NCBI GenBank assembly: GCA_015061725.1
Contig: SUVX01000007.1
Coordinates: forward strand, 1 to 64,000
Length of the DNA stretch: 64,000 nt
Origin: Lentisphaerota bacterium
GTDB lineage: Bacteria > Verrucomicrobiota > Lentisphaeria > Victivallales > Victivallaceae
Reading direction: 5' to 3'
This document shows, piece by piece, positions 47,839 through 57,033 of this stretch. The notes beneath the pieces are model-generated. The model had not been told where the DNA came from and made no database searches. It saw nothing but the letters and a program-made list of their open reading frames with translations. Position 1 is the stretch's first letter. Each line of letters starts with the position of its first letter. The translations under genes were made by a program, and so were the position numbers.

Positions 47839-50800
47839 TTATCTGGTTTCAAGAACCGCTATGCTGTCAAGATAATACTTTTTGATGAACTTGCCTGAGG
47901 GATCAAGTTCGGTCTTGATTCTGAACGCAAGATCAGCTTTTCTGCAGTTGAAACTCTTGAATAATTCATTCAGAGATCTTTGGAACTCGCAGCTGATGTG
48001 CGTGTGCGCATAACCGTTGTTGGAAATACCGGCGTTTGAAAGAATATACCAGTGATAATTATTGTCCGCAAAAAAGGCTTTTCCGGCAATGCTGCGGGAA
48101 TAAGTCTTTTGATTGGCACGGTCAAAGTATGCCACGCGGATTCCGCGCGCAACAGGGTCATTGACTTCACGCACCAGAGCCACTCCTGCGATGGCAGCTT
48201 TATCCGCCGTCTTTTTCACCTTGTACTGAGCCGGAATATCATTGGCGTCATAGACGGTGATGATCTTCCTGCCGGACAATTCCTTTTTAACAATGTCTGA
48301 AATCCCCAGAACGGCAACTGCATCAAGATAAATCTTTTTGATGAATTTTCCGGAGGGATCAAGTTCCGCTTTGAGTCTGAAAATCACCTCACCCCTGCCG
48401 TCGGGCAGAAGTCCGGCAACCGTATCAAGACGCTGCTGGAATTCGGTGGAAGTGTGGACATGTGCATAACCGTTTTTGCTGATGGAAACCACCCCCGCAC
48501 TGTACCAGTGGTATTTGCCGTCAAACTTGAAGTTTTTGGCGGTGAAGTATCTCAACCAGGACTTCTTACTTGAAATATCATAGTACCCGATACGGATTCC
48601 GCGCGCGACGGGGTCATTCACTTCACGCACAAGAGCTGCGCCCGAAATGGAATCACGGTCGATGACTTTTTTCACTTTGTACTGCGGACGCAGTTCCGTG
48701 AAACGGGCAGCAACTTTTTTCCCCTCAAAACCCTCAATGGCTCCGAAGTTCTGAGCTTTGGGTTCAAGCAGAAGCACGCCATCCATCCAGAGCTTGGCGA
48801 TTTTGGTTTTGTCGGCAGGATCAAGTTCAGCTTTAAGTTTGATGTAAATATCCGCGCGGTTGTCGGGCGTGGTATTATAAACTTCATGCAGACGGCGCTG
48901 CATTTCCCAACTGTAATGGGCAAAGACGTAGCAGCTGGGAGAAAGGAGAACATCTCCGATCCTGTACCAGTGATACTTGCCGTCAAAATTAAACTCATCC
49001 CTGCTCAGAGTCCGGCGGACAACTTTTTTGCCGACAGAATCATTGTATCCGAAAAAAACGCCCTTTGAAAGTGGATATTTGTCGGCAAGATACAGAGCAG
49101 TTCCGGTCGCGGAATCGGCATCTTTACCGATTTTTGCCCGATACTGGGCGGGGAAGGAATTGCCCTTGAAATGGGCAATGACTTTTCTGCCCGGGAACTC
49201 CTTGACAGGAAGGGTATCATAAACCGGTCCCTGAGCAGAAATCTTGACCTGACGGAGTTCATCCTGCAAACGTTTCCCTGAAAGGTATTCCGGCGCAATA
49301 AGGGTGAAATCCTCAACCAGACGTTTGGCAACAACGGTTTTTCCCGGCGCAAGATTGGCGGGAATCTGCGGCAGCATCAGGCGGATACGGTCAAAATTGA
49401 CCCGTTCGCGTTTGATTTTTTTGATCAGTGCCTTATCATTGCCCGCCTTTTTCAGTGCGGCATTGAAAAGTTTTTCAGCAGAAGTAAAGTATTGGGCATT
49501 GAGATTTTTTCTCTGCGTCATGGGAACGGTAATTTTGCCGTTCAAAGACTTGTTTTCTGTGAGAATCAGGGCGCGGAGAGCCTTCATTTCAGCAGAGGCT
49601 TTTCCGTAATAAGCGGTCATGAAGCGGTCAATTTCTTTAGCAGCATCAAGAGAGGGGGTGTTCCAGAATCTGTGGACAAGATACATCCGCAGGGGGTGGA
49701 AACTGGTGTGAAGGGGGTCTTCGATCTCGCCGAACATGACTTCAACCTGTCCGTTATAATATTTGAGGTTGCTGCAAATGGCGTCGGCGTTATCGGTCAG
49801 AAACCCGCGTTTCTGCCAGGTGATGAAGTAATCCCAGATAGAGAGTTTTCCGAAAGAGGCCCACTTTTTGAACTCCGTGAGTGCTTTTTTATTCACGGCG
49901 TGATGAAGCGGCAGAAGAGATTCCCGTTTGGTACGACTGAAACTGCTGAAGTCTTCCCACTCCATACCCATCTGAGCGATACCGGGAATGACATTCTTTT
50001 CAATTTTTGTTCCGGGAACAGGCGGGTTCTGAGCAAAGAGATACGCCGAAAATTTAAGTTTTACATGCGGATATTTCTTTGCGACAGAGCGGGCGAGGTA
50101 ATTTACAAAATCAATGACAAGTCCGGTATAATTTCCCAGTTTCTTTGCGGCGGCTTTGCAGTTGGCGCACACGCAGGGGTAGTTGTTGTCATTGGCAGAA
50201 ATGGCATAGCAGACAGGCGGAGCGTCTTTGTGTTCCGCCATATCCTGCTGAATGAATTTTTCCAGCTGGGCGGCAAAGAGTTTGCGCACCTCCGGATGCG
50301 TGAAACAAATCTGTCCGGGACCGGAAGGACTGGTTGCGCGTTCACGTTTGCCGTTTTTGGGAGAGAGCGCAAAATATTCATCAGGCGCATTCTTCCACTC
50401 GCGGGTGTAGTAATAAAAGGTATGATTGGCGCGCGGTCTGCCGAAGTAGGGCGTCAATCCATGCGCTTTCATGTGCGGATGAAGTTTTTCATTCAAAAAG
50501 AAGTTTTGTCTTGAGCGCATACTCCACAGATGACGTCCCTTGTTATCGCGGGGAAAATAGGAGTAAAGCGCACGCCATTCAAAGGCGGGTTTGCCCGTAA
50601 TTTTGCAGTTTTTTGTCCAGACAGGTTCTTTATCGGGACCTTTGGTGGTGTATTGATCGAGGAACATCACATTGGCAAAACGCTCCAGAAACTCATAAGA
50701 AGCGTAGACAACGCCCCGTCTGCCGCCGTTGAGGATAAGAGTATTGGCGTCAACAGCTTGAATCAGCCATTCTTCAGTATCAAACTTGCGGACGGCATTA

Positions 50801-51033
50801 TTCTTTTCGGCAAAAGCGGTATTTCCGACATAGATAACTTTGCCTGAAGTTTTTGTTCCCTCTTTGACAAGAGAAATCTGCGAAACTTTTTTAAGCAGAA
50901 CCTGCAATTCCTGTGCCGCTGTTTTTTCAGTAACAGAAGCGTTGTTCGGCAGAACGACAGTAATTTTACCTGCGAAAGCAAAAACGGCACCGCACAACAA
51001 CGTAAAAATCAAAAATTTTTTCATTTTCAACAA
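47839..51033 (-). CDS. DUF4838-type secreted protein with three tandem C-terminal ~145-aa modules
   Basis: Signal peptide; TAAQELQVLLKK...NGGRRGVVYASYEFLER; three FDGKYHWY/NNYHWY modules. Confidence 0.85.
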   Translation of the reverse strand: MLKMKKFLIFTLLCGAVFAFAGKITVVLPNNASVTEKTAAQELQVLLKKVSQISLVKEGTKTSGKVIYVGNTAFAEKNNAVRKFDTEEWLIQAVDANTLILNGGRRGVVYASYEFLERFANVMFLDQYTTKGPDKEPVWTKNCKITGKPAFEWRALYSYFPRDNKGRHLWSMRSRQNFFLNEKLHPHMKAHGLTPYFGRPRANHTFYYYTREWKNAPDEYFALSPKNGKRERATSPSGPGQICFTHPEVRKLFAAQLEKFIQQDMAEHKDAPPVCYAISANDNNYPCVCANCKAAAKKLGNYTGLVIDFVNYLARSVAKKYPHVKLKFSAYLFAQNPPVPGTKIEKNVIPGIAQMGMEWEDFSSFSRTKRESLLPLHHAVNKKALTEFKKWASFGKLSIWDYFITWQKRGFLTDNADAICSNLKYYNGQVEVMFGEIEDPLHTSFHPLRMYLVHRFWNTPSLDAAKEIDRFMTAYYGKASAEMKALRALILTENKSLNGKITVPMTQRKNLNAQYFTSAEKLFNAALKKAGNDKALIKKIKRERVNFDRIRLMLPQIPANLAPGKTVVAKRLVEDFTLIAPEYLSGKRLQDELRQVKISAQGPVYDTLPVKEFPGRKVIAHFKGNSFPAQYRAKIGKDADSATGTALYLADKYPLSKGVFFGYNDSVGKKVVRRTLSRDEFNFDGKYHWYRIGDVLLSPSCYVFAHYSWEMQRRLHEVYNTTPDNRADIYIKLKAELDPADKTKIAKLWMDGVLLLEPKAQNFGAIEGFEGKKVAARFTELRPQYKVKKVIDRDSISGAALVREVNDPVARGIRIGYYDISSKKSWLRYFTAKNFKFDGKYHWYSAGVVSISKNGYAHVHTSTEFQQRLDTVAGLLPDGRGEVIFRLKAELDPSGKFIKKIYLDAVAVLGISDIVKKELSGRKIITVYDANDIPAQYKVKKTADKAAIAGVALVREVNDPVARGIRVAYFDRANQKTYSRSIAGKAFFADNNYHWYILSNAGISNNGYAHTHISCEFQRSLNELFKSFNCRKADLAFRIKTELDPSGKFIKKYYLDSIAVLETR

Positions 51034-51042
51034 AAAGTCCTT

Positions 51043-51795
51043 TTATTTATCCATACGGATAAGGAAATTGTAACGGGGATTTTCCATGTTGGATTTAAGA
51101 TAGTAAAAATCCGCTTTGGTCACATGTCCGTCCAGCATACTCAACGTGGAAAAACCGTTATGCTTCAAACCGACTTCTCTGAAACATATTCCCGGAGCCT
51201 CAAGCAAACTGCTGCCCTGACCGAGATAATAATAATCTTTACTGTAGGTGTGATCCATGTAAAGATCGGCAAAAGCCATTTTTGTACTGGGCTTGGGAAC
51301 AGAAGAGTATTTCCTGAAAGGATAATACGGACTGTTGTAAAGTCCGGCGGCAGGCGTATAAATCATATTGAATTTAGGATTGCTGGCCTTGAGGATCTTG
51401 GGTTCTGCCGGGCAGAGCAGCTCTTTATAGATGATATTGGTGTTCCACTTCTCGCCGTGAACATAAACATAAAGTGTTCTCGCCCATCCCGTTGGTCCGA
51501 CTGACCATGAGGGGATACCATACTCGAGACTGGTGGGCAGCAGATATCCCTTATTGTCGCTGGTGTAGAATGCGTGATAATTCATAAGTGTCTTAACATT
51601 ATTCTGACAGGAGGCTGCTTTTGCCGCATCACGCGCCTTCTGCAATGCCGGCAGCAGCATCGCCGCAAGAATTGCAATGATGGCAATGACAACGAGCAGT
51701 TCTATAAGGGTGAAACGTAAACGTTTCACCCGCCTGCAGGCGGGGCCGGCAAATGCCGTCAAAACATTCTGACAAAACTCTTTTTCCATTTTCAA
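51043..51795 (-). CDS. Prepilin-type N-terminal domain protein with H-X9-DG motif
   Basis: [50 protein letters not shown]. Confidence 0.92.
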   Translation of the reverse strand: MKMEKEFCQNVLTAFAGPACRRVKRLRFTLIELLVVIAIIAILAAMLLPALQKARDAAKAASCQNNVKTLMNYHAFYTSDNKGYLLPTSLEYGIPSWSVGPTGWARTLYVYVHGEKWNTNIIYKELLCPAEPKILKASNPKFNMIYTPAAGLYNSPYYPFRKYSSVPKPSTKMAFADLYMDHTYSKDYYYLGQGSSLLEAPGICFREVGLKHNGFSTLSMLDGHVTKADFYYLKSNMENPRYNFLIRMDK

Positions 51796-51852
51796 AACCT
51801 TTCTTTTTCAGGGTGTTTTATGTTAAATTAAATCTGAATTCAAAACAATATT

Positions 51853-51905
51853 TCATTAAGCGTTTAAACAATATGTAATATAACGCCGCAGCTTTTTTTT
51901 GTCAA
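51853..51905 (-). promoter_or_regulatory. Promoter plus LacI-type operator candidate for prepilin-DUF4838 unit 1
   Basis: Minus strand TTGACA (51905-51900) - 17 bp - TATATT (51882-51877), then TTAAACGCTTAA-type partial palindrome. Confidence 0.75.
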
Positions 51906-51957
51906 ATTATTTGCAAAATATTCATCTGAGGAAAAACACGGCGCCAAAAAAAGTATT

Positions 51958-52364
51958 GAAACAAAAAGACATCTTATGGACCGGGTGGACCATATGGACA
52001 ATATGGACGACAAACTTTTAAGTTTGAGATGGCAGATAAGCACCTGTTCAGCCTGAATCACCAACAAAAAAATACCCCGCTTTTTTTGAAAAGAGGAGGG
52101 GGGCCGGGGGGAGGGGAAAAACTTTTTTTCACGGGAAAAAAAGTTTTTCCCCTCCCCCGGCTCCCAAATCTTATTAAAAATCGTTGCGGACCTTGACGGG
52201 TTTGCCGGTGTGGGCGGCTTCGATGGCGGCAACGCAGGCGGCGACAGTTCTTGCGCCTTCGTCGGCGTCGGCATGATTTTCAGCGCCGCGCAGGATGACA
52301 TCTGCCATCAGTCCGACCTGGTGGACGACGTTGTGACTGTTCACGCCGACGGGAATCGTGATAA
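51958..52364. repeat. Duplicated segment (copy 1) matching 56624-57033
   Basis: Near-identical 9-mer array, NTPLF unit, 24-bp hairpin and oxidoreductase 3' end. Confidence 0.9.
52106..52158. terminator. 24-bp perfect hairpin with tetraloop ACGG
   Basis: GGGGGAGGGGAAAAACTTTTTTTC-ACGG-GAAAAAAAGTTTTTCCCCTCCCCC (one extra G in the left G run). Confidence 0.8.
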
Positions 52365-52430
52365 CGCAATGCCGTGTTTGCCAGATTATAACTGCGTTAA
52401 TCTGTCCCGCTGAACCTTCGGCAGCGGCTC
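52165..52430 (-). pseudogene. Gfo/Idh/MocA oxidoreductase remnant with internal deletion
   Basis: 52165-52364 matches 56843-57033 (C-terminus); 52359-52425 matches 57711-57770 (N-terminal part); joined at TGATAA. Confidence 0.9.
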
Positions 52431-54689
52431 AAGCAGCAGAACACCATCCAGCCAGAGTTTGTCAACTTTTTGGGGATTTTTCTTATCCATTTCGGTTTTG
52501 AGTTTGACGTAAATATCCACCCGGTTGTCAGCAGTCATGCCGTAAACCTCGTTCAGCGGGCGTTGGAGCTGCCAGGTTTTGTGGGCAAAGACATAGCAGC
52601 TGGGGGCGAGGGTGACTTCGCCGATCCTGTACCAGTGATATTTGCCGTCAAATTTGAACTGTTTGTGACCGATAGTCCGGATAACAGACTTTTTGGCAAT
52701 GGAGTTGAGATATCCGAAACGGACACCTTCAGTCTTCAGACCGTTGACGGGGTGATAAATGGCAGTACCGGTTGCGGAATCAGCATCCGCCGCCGAAATC
52801 GCCTTATATTGCGGTGAGAAACTGTTGCCTCTGAAGTGGGCGACGACCTTTCTGCCCGGAAACTCTTTGACCGGTTCAGTGGTGAAAACAGGACCCGATG
52901 CCGCCCGTTCGATTTCGGCGGTTTCGCGTTTTCTTCCTTCACCGGAAAGGTACAGATTTGCCAGTTCATTGAAGACGGCAAGCATGCGCTTGCGCACAAC
53001 CTGATCGCCGGGGGCAAGGCTTGCGGGGATCTGCGGCAGCATCGTACGGACACGGTCAAAGTTGAACCGTTCGCGTTTGATACGCAGAGTAAGAACCTTA
53101 TCGCCTTTTGCTTTGGCAAGAGCCGCATTGAAAAGTTTTTCAGCCTCGGTAAAATAGCGGACATTCAATCCCTTGCGGACATTGACCGGCACGGTCATTT
53201 TGCCGTTGAGCGTTTTGTTTTCAGCGAGAATCAGCGCGCGGACAGCTTTCATTTCTTTGACGGCTTTGCCGTAATAGACATTCATAAAGCGTTCGATTTC
53301 CGCATCAGCGTTGCGGGCGGGATCGCTCCACAGTCTGTGGATGAGATACATGCGCAGAGGATGGAAACTTGTCTGCAGCGGATATTCGATCTCACCGCAA
53401 ATAATGTCAGCCGTGCCTTTGTTGATTTTCAGGTTTTCTCTGACAGCTTCGCAGTTGTCGGTCAGCAATCCCCGCTCTCTCCATGTGATCCAATAATCCC
53501 AGGTGGAAATTTTTCCGAAAGACGCCCACTGTTTGAACTCTTTGAAAGCCCTGGCATTGACGGGGTGGTTCAGAGGCAACAGACTTTCGCGTTTGGTACG
53601 GGTGAAACTGCTGAAATCCTCCCACTCCATACCCATTTGAGCGATGCCGGGAACCACATTCTTTTCAATTTTTGTTCCGGGAACCGGGGGGGGCTGGGCA
53701 AAGAAATAAGCGGACATTTTCAAAATGACATGAGGATATTTTTTTGCCACACTGCGACCGATGTGATTGACGAAGTCGATGACAAGTCCGGTATAATTAC
53801 CCAGTTTTTTGACTGCGGCTTTGCAGTTTTCGCATACACAGGGATTATTGTTATCATTGTGAGAGATTGCGTAGCACACCGGGGGCGGCACATCTTTGTA
53901 ATCCGCCATATCCATCCGGATGAACTTTTCCAGCTGCTGAACAAAAAGTTCACGCACTTTGGGATGGGTGAAACAAACCTGTCCGGGGCCGTAAGGACTG
54001 ACTGCGCGTTCGCGTTTGCCGGTGCGGGCAGAGAGGGAAAAGTATTCATCCGGCGCATTTTTCCACTCTTTCGTGTAGGAGTAAAAAGTGTGGCTGGCAC
54101 GGGGTTTACCGAAAAACGGCGTCAAACCGTGTGCCTTCATCAGCGGAGAAAATTTCTCGTTGATGAAGAAGTTCTGCCGTGAACGCATGTTCCAGAGATG
54201 ACGCCCCTGAAGATCCGGAGGAAAATAGGAGTAGAGCGCTCTCCAGCTGAAAGGCATTTTGCCTGAAACGGCATAATTTTTGCTCCACTCCGGTTCCTTT
54301 TCAGGACCATGCGTGGTGTACTGGTCGAGGAACATCAGATTTCCCAGGCGTTCCAGAAGTTCGTAGGCAGCGTAGATCACGCCGCGTCTGCCGCCGTTGA
54401 GAATGATGCTGTTTCCGTCAATTGCCCGGATCAGCCATTCATCACCGTCAAAATTTTTGACGGCGCCGTGTTTTTTTGCAACAGCGGTGCTGCCGACATA
54501 AATCACTTTACCGGAAGTTTTTACGCCCTCTTTTGCAATGGTGACTTTTGATGTCTTTTTCAAAAGGGTTTGCAATTCCTTTGCCGCTGTGTTTTCCGTT
54601 ACAGTTGATTTGACGGGCAGAATGACGGTTATGTTCCCGGCACTCAAAGCCAGACAGAAAAACAGTAAAAGAACATAGATTTTTTTCAT
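52386..54689 (-). CDS. DUF4838-type secreted protein, single C-terminal module, tail derived from oxidoreductase remnant
   Basis: Paralogue of 47839-51033; ends LLLEPLPKVQRDRLTQL whereas the oxidoreductase has PLPKVQRDRLTQY. Confidence 0.88.
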   Translation of the reverse strand: MKKIYVLLLFFCLALSAGNITVILPVKSTVTENTAAKELQTLLKKTSKVTIAKEGVKTSGKVIYVGSTAVAKKHGAVKNFDGDEWLIRAIDGNSIILNGGRRGVIYAAYELLERLGNLMFLDQYTTHGPEKEPEWSKNYAVSGKMPFSWRALYSYFPPDLQGRHLWNMRSRQNFFINEKFSPLMKAHGLTPFFGKPRASHTFYSYTKEWKNAPDEYFSLSARTGKRERAVSPYGPGQVCFTHPKVRELFVQQLEKFIRMDMADYKDVPPPVCYAISHNDNNNPCVCENCKAAVKKLGNYTGLVIDFVNHIGRSVAKKYPHVILKMSAYFFAQPPPVPGTKIEKNVVPGIAQMGMEWEDFSSFTRTKRESLLPLNHPVNARAFKEFKQWASFGKISTWDYWITWRERGLLTDNCEAVRENLKINKGTADIICGEIEYPLQTSFHPLRMYLIHRLWSDPARNADAEIERFMNVYYGKAVKEMKAVRALILAENKTLNGKMTVPVNVRKGLNVRYFTEAEKLFNAALAKAKGDKVLTLRIKRERFNFDRVRTMLPQIPASLAPGDQVVRKRMLAVFNELANLYLSGEGRKRETAEIERAASGPVFTTEPVKEFPGRKVVAHFRGNSFSPQYKAISAADADSATGTAIYHPVNGLKTEGVRFGYLNSIAKKSVIRTIGHKQFKFDGKYHWYRIGEVTLAPSCYVFAHKTWQLQRPLNEVYGMTADNRVDIYVKLKTEMDKKNPQKVDKLWLDGVLLLEPLPKVQRDRLTQL

Positions 54690-54701
54690 TTTCCCGTCTC
54701 C

Positions 54702-55478
54702 TTATTTATCAAAACGGACAAGAAAATTATAGCGGGGTGTTTCCATATTTCCTTTGAGATAATGATAATCCGCTTTGGTCACATGTCCGTCCAGCATCCC
54801 CAGAGTCGTAAAGCCATTGTGCTTCAAACCGAACTCTTTGTAACACACACCCGGTGCCGCAATCAGACTGCTGCCGCCCTGTCCGATGAAATAGTAGTCC
54901 TTGCTGCTCGGATGATCCATATAAAGATCCCCCCAGGCAACTTTGGTGCTGGGTTTGGGAACGGAAATAAGTTTTTTATAGGGATAATAAGCACTGTATT
55001 TGGGATCATAGCCGCAGTTGGGATTATAAATCAGATTGTATTTTGGATTGCTGGTCGTGAGGATCTTGGGTTCTGCCGGGCAGAGTAGCTCTTTATAGAT
55101 GATATTGGTATTCCACTTGGAGCCGTGGACGTAATAGTAAAGTGTTCTTGCCCAGCTGGTGTGCGGCTGACTTCCTCCAGTCACATCCCATCCCACCAGA
55201 CAGGGGAGCATCCATCCCTTATTACCATCAGTGTAAAGCATGTGGTAATTCAGCAGCGTTTTGAAATTACTCTGACAGTTGGCTGCCTTGGCAGTGTCTC
55301 TTGCCTTCTGCAGCGCAGGCATCAGCATCGCTGCAAGAATGGCAATGATCGCGATCACGACCAGCAGCTCAATGAGGGTGAAGCACGCCTTCGGCGCATG
55401 AAGCGAACCGCCCTGCGGAAGTATTTTTCCCCGATGCAGAACAGATGTCGATTGAGTTGTTTTGAGAGTGGATTCCAT
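54702..55478 (-). CDS. Prepilin-type N-terminal domain protein with H-X9-DG motif
   Basis: [50 protein letters not shown]. Confidence 0.92.
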   Translation of the reverse strand: MESTLKTTQSTSVLHRGKILPQGGSLHAPKACFTLIELLVVIAIIAILAAMLMPALQKARDTAKAANCQSNFKTLLNYHMLYTDGNKGWMLPCLVGWDVTGGSQPHTSWARTLYYYVHGSKWNTNIIYKELLCPAEPKILTTSNPKYNLIYNPNCGYDPKYSAYYPYKKLISVPKPSTKVAWGDLYMDHPSSKDYYFIGQGGSSLIAAPGVCYKEFGLKHNGFTTLGMLDGHVTKADYHYLKGNMETPRYNFLVRFDK

Positions 55479-55490
55479 TTTTTGTTCTCC

Positions 55491-56465
55491 TTATATGTTG
55501 TTGAATCGGAATTCAAAATGATGTTCTTCCATTTCCAGTACCTTATGAAAAGTATCCGGTTTTCTGTTCTCAAGCAGCCAGGGACAGAAAATTTCTGCGA
55601 TGTGTTCCGCTTTTGCAGAGAGCTGACGGACAAAAACAGCATCAAAGTTTTCAGGTACTCTGCTCTGATCTTCAAAAGCTTCGGCGATGACAAAATTTTT
55701 ACAGACAAATCCGCAGGAAGTCAACTGCCGATAAATACTCATGCCCATGATGACAAAAAGCGAATCATCTGCGACACACCGGACTGTTTCTTCCGGAACC
55801 TCCGGAGCATTCCAGATAAAGTGATCCGGATAAGGAATTTTACGAAAAACGACATGTTTTTTATCCGTAAATGCGGGTGCCACAGAAAAACAATGATGCA
55901 GATTCCGTGATGCTGCAAGTGCCTGATATTTGCGACATGAGATCGTGTCACGGTAATAGAGGCAATAAGCATCCTGAACCGGCGGATTCCCCAGGATCAG
56001 ATAGGGAAGACCGGAGTCTTTAAGCAGATTGCAGATATCTTCTGCCTCCTCATTGATGATACAGGTAATGACCCCTCCGAGCAAACCAGAAAACATCAGG
56101 CTTTTCATCCGTTCAAATTGGCTTTTGGAATCCGTGAAGGGGACAAAAATCGTTTCATAACCGCACTGATTGAGACACTCTGTCGCTGCTGACAGCATAC
56201 GCACATTGGTATTATCGAGCAAACCGCTCCACTGCGGATGCTGCCGCAGAAACACCCCCACCAGCGGCACTTTTTTTTCACGCATGGAACGCGCCAGAGC
56301 ATTGGGGGTATAATTCAATTTGCGGGCGGCGTCAAGAATTTTGTTTCTTGTTGTCTCCGAACATGATATGCGTTCCGTTCTGCCGTTGAGCACAGCAGAG
56401 ACAACTGCCGTACTCACCTGACAGTGATCCGCAATATTCCGTAATGTGCAGCGCTGAGGGTGCAT
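55491..56465 (-). CDS. LacI family transcriptional regulator
   Basis: TLRNIADHCQVSTAVVSAVLNGRTERISCSETTRNKILDAARKLNYTPNALARSMR. Confidence 0.93.
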   Translation of the reverse strand: MHPQRCTLRNIADHCQVSTAVVSAVLNGRTERISCSETTRNKILDAARKLNYTPNALARSMREKKVPLVGVFLRQHPQWSGLLDNTNVRMLSAATECLNQCGYETIFVPFTDSKSQFERMKSLMFSGLLGGVITCIINEEAEDICNLLKDSGLPYLILGNPPVQDAYCLYYRDTISCRKYQALAASRNLHHCFSVAPAFTDKKHVVFRKIPYPDHFIWNAPEVPEETVRCVADDSLFVIMGMSIYRQLTSCGFVCKNFVIAEAFEDQSRVPENFDAVFVRQLSAKAEHIAEIFCPWLLENRKPDTFHKVLEMEEHHFEFRFNNI

Positions 56466-56479
56466 AAAGCTTTCCTGAG

Positions 56480-56499
56480 TTAATTAAACGTTTAATTAA
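56480..56499. promoter_or_regulatory. LacI-type operator, perfect 20-bp palindrome
   Basis: TTAATTAAACGTTTAATTAA directly upstream of the lacI-type gene. Confidence 0.8.
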
Positions 56500-56504
56500 C
56501 TATT

Positions 56505-56533
56505 AATATAACGCCGCTATTTCTTTTTGTCAA
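56505..56533 (-). promoter_or_regulatory. Promoter of the LacI-type regulator
   Basis: Minus strand TTGACA (56533-56528) - 17 bp - TATATT (56510-56505). Confidence 0.75.
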
Positions 56534-56623
56534 GTGATTTAACGGGCTGGTGTTTCAGAAAACAGCCTGAATCACCAACAACAAAATACCCTGCTTTTTT
56601 GAAAAGAGGGCGTATCAGGACTT

Positions 56624-57033
56624 TTTTTGAAACAAAAGGCTTCTTATGGACCGGATGGACCGGGGGGACCAAATGGACAATGAACTTTTAAGTTTGAGAG
56701 GACTGATAAGCACCTGTTCAGTTTGAATCACTGACAAAAAAATACCCCGCTTTTTTTGAAAAGAGGAGGGGGTCCGGGGGAGGGGAAAAACTTTTTTTCC
56801 CGTGAAAAAAAGTTTTTCCCCTCCCCCGGCTCCCAAATCTTATTAAAAATCGTTGCGGACCTTGACGGGTTTGCCGGTGTGGGCGGCTTCGATGGCGGCA
56901 ACGCAGGCGGCGACAGTTCTTGCGCCTTCGTCGGCGTCGGCATGGTTTTCAGCGCCGCGCAGGATGACATCTGCCATCAGTCCGACCTGGTGGACGACGT
57001 TGTGACTGTTCACGCCGACGGGAATGGTGATAA
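56624..57033. repeat. Duplicated segment (copy 2) matching 51958-52364
   Basis: See copy 1; includes the 3' end of the intact oxidoreductase. Confidence 0.9.
56776..56827. terminator. 24-bp perfect hairpin with CCGT tetraloop, 3' of oxidoreductase
   Basis: GGGGGAGGGGAAAAACTTTTTTTC-CCGT-GAAAAAAAGTTTTTCCCCTCCCCC. Confidence 0.85.

Noticed and set aside
52836-54182. 448-aa plus-strand ORF opposite DUF4838 gene (and similar 49492..50514)
   Set aside because: Both paralogous DUF4838 genes show similar antisense frames, consistent with mirrored codon usage rather than a real gene.
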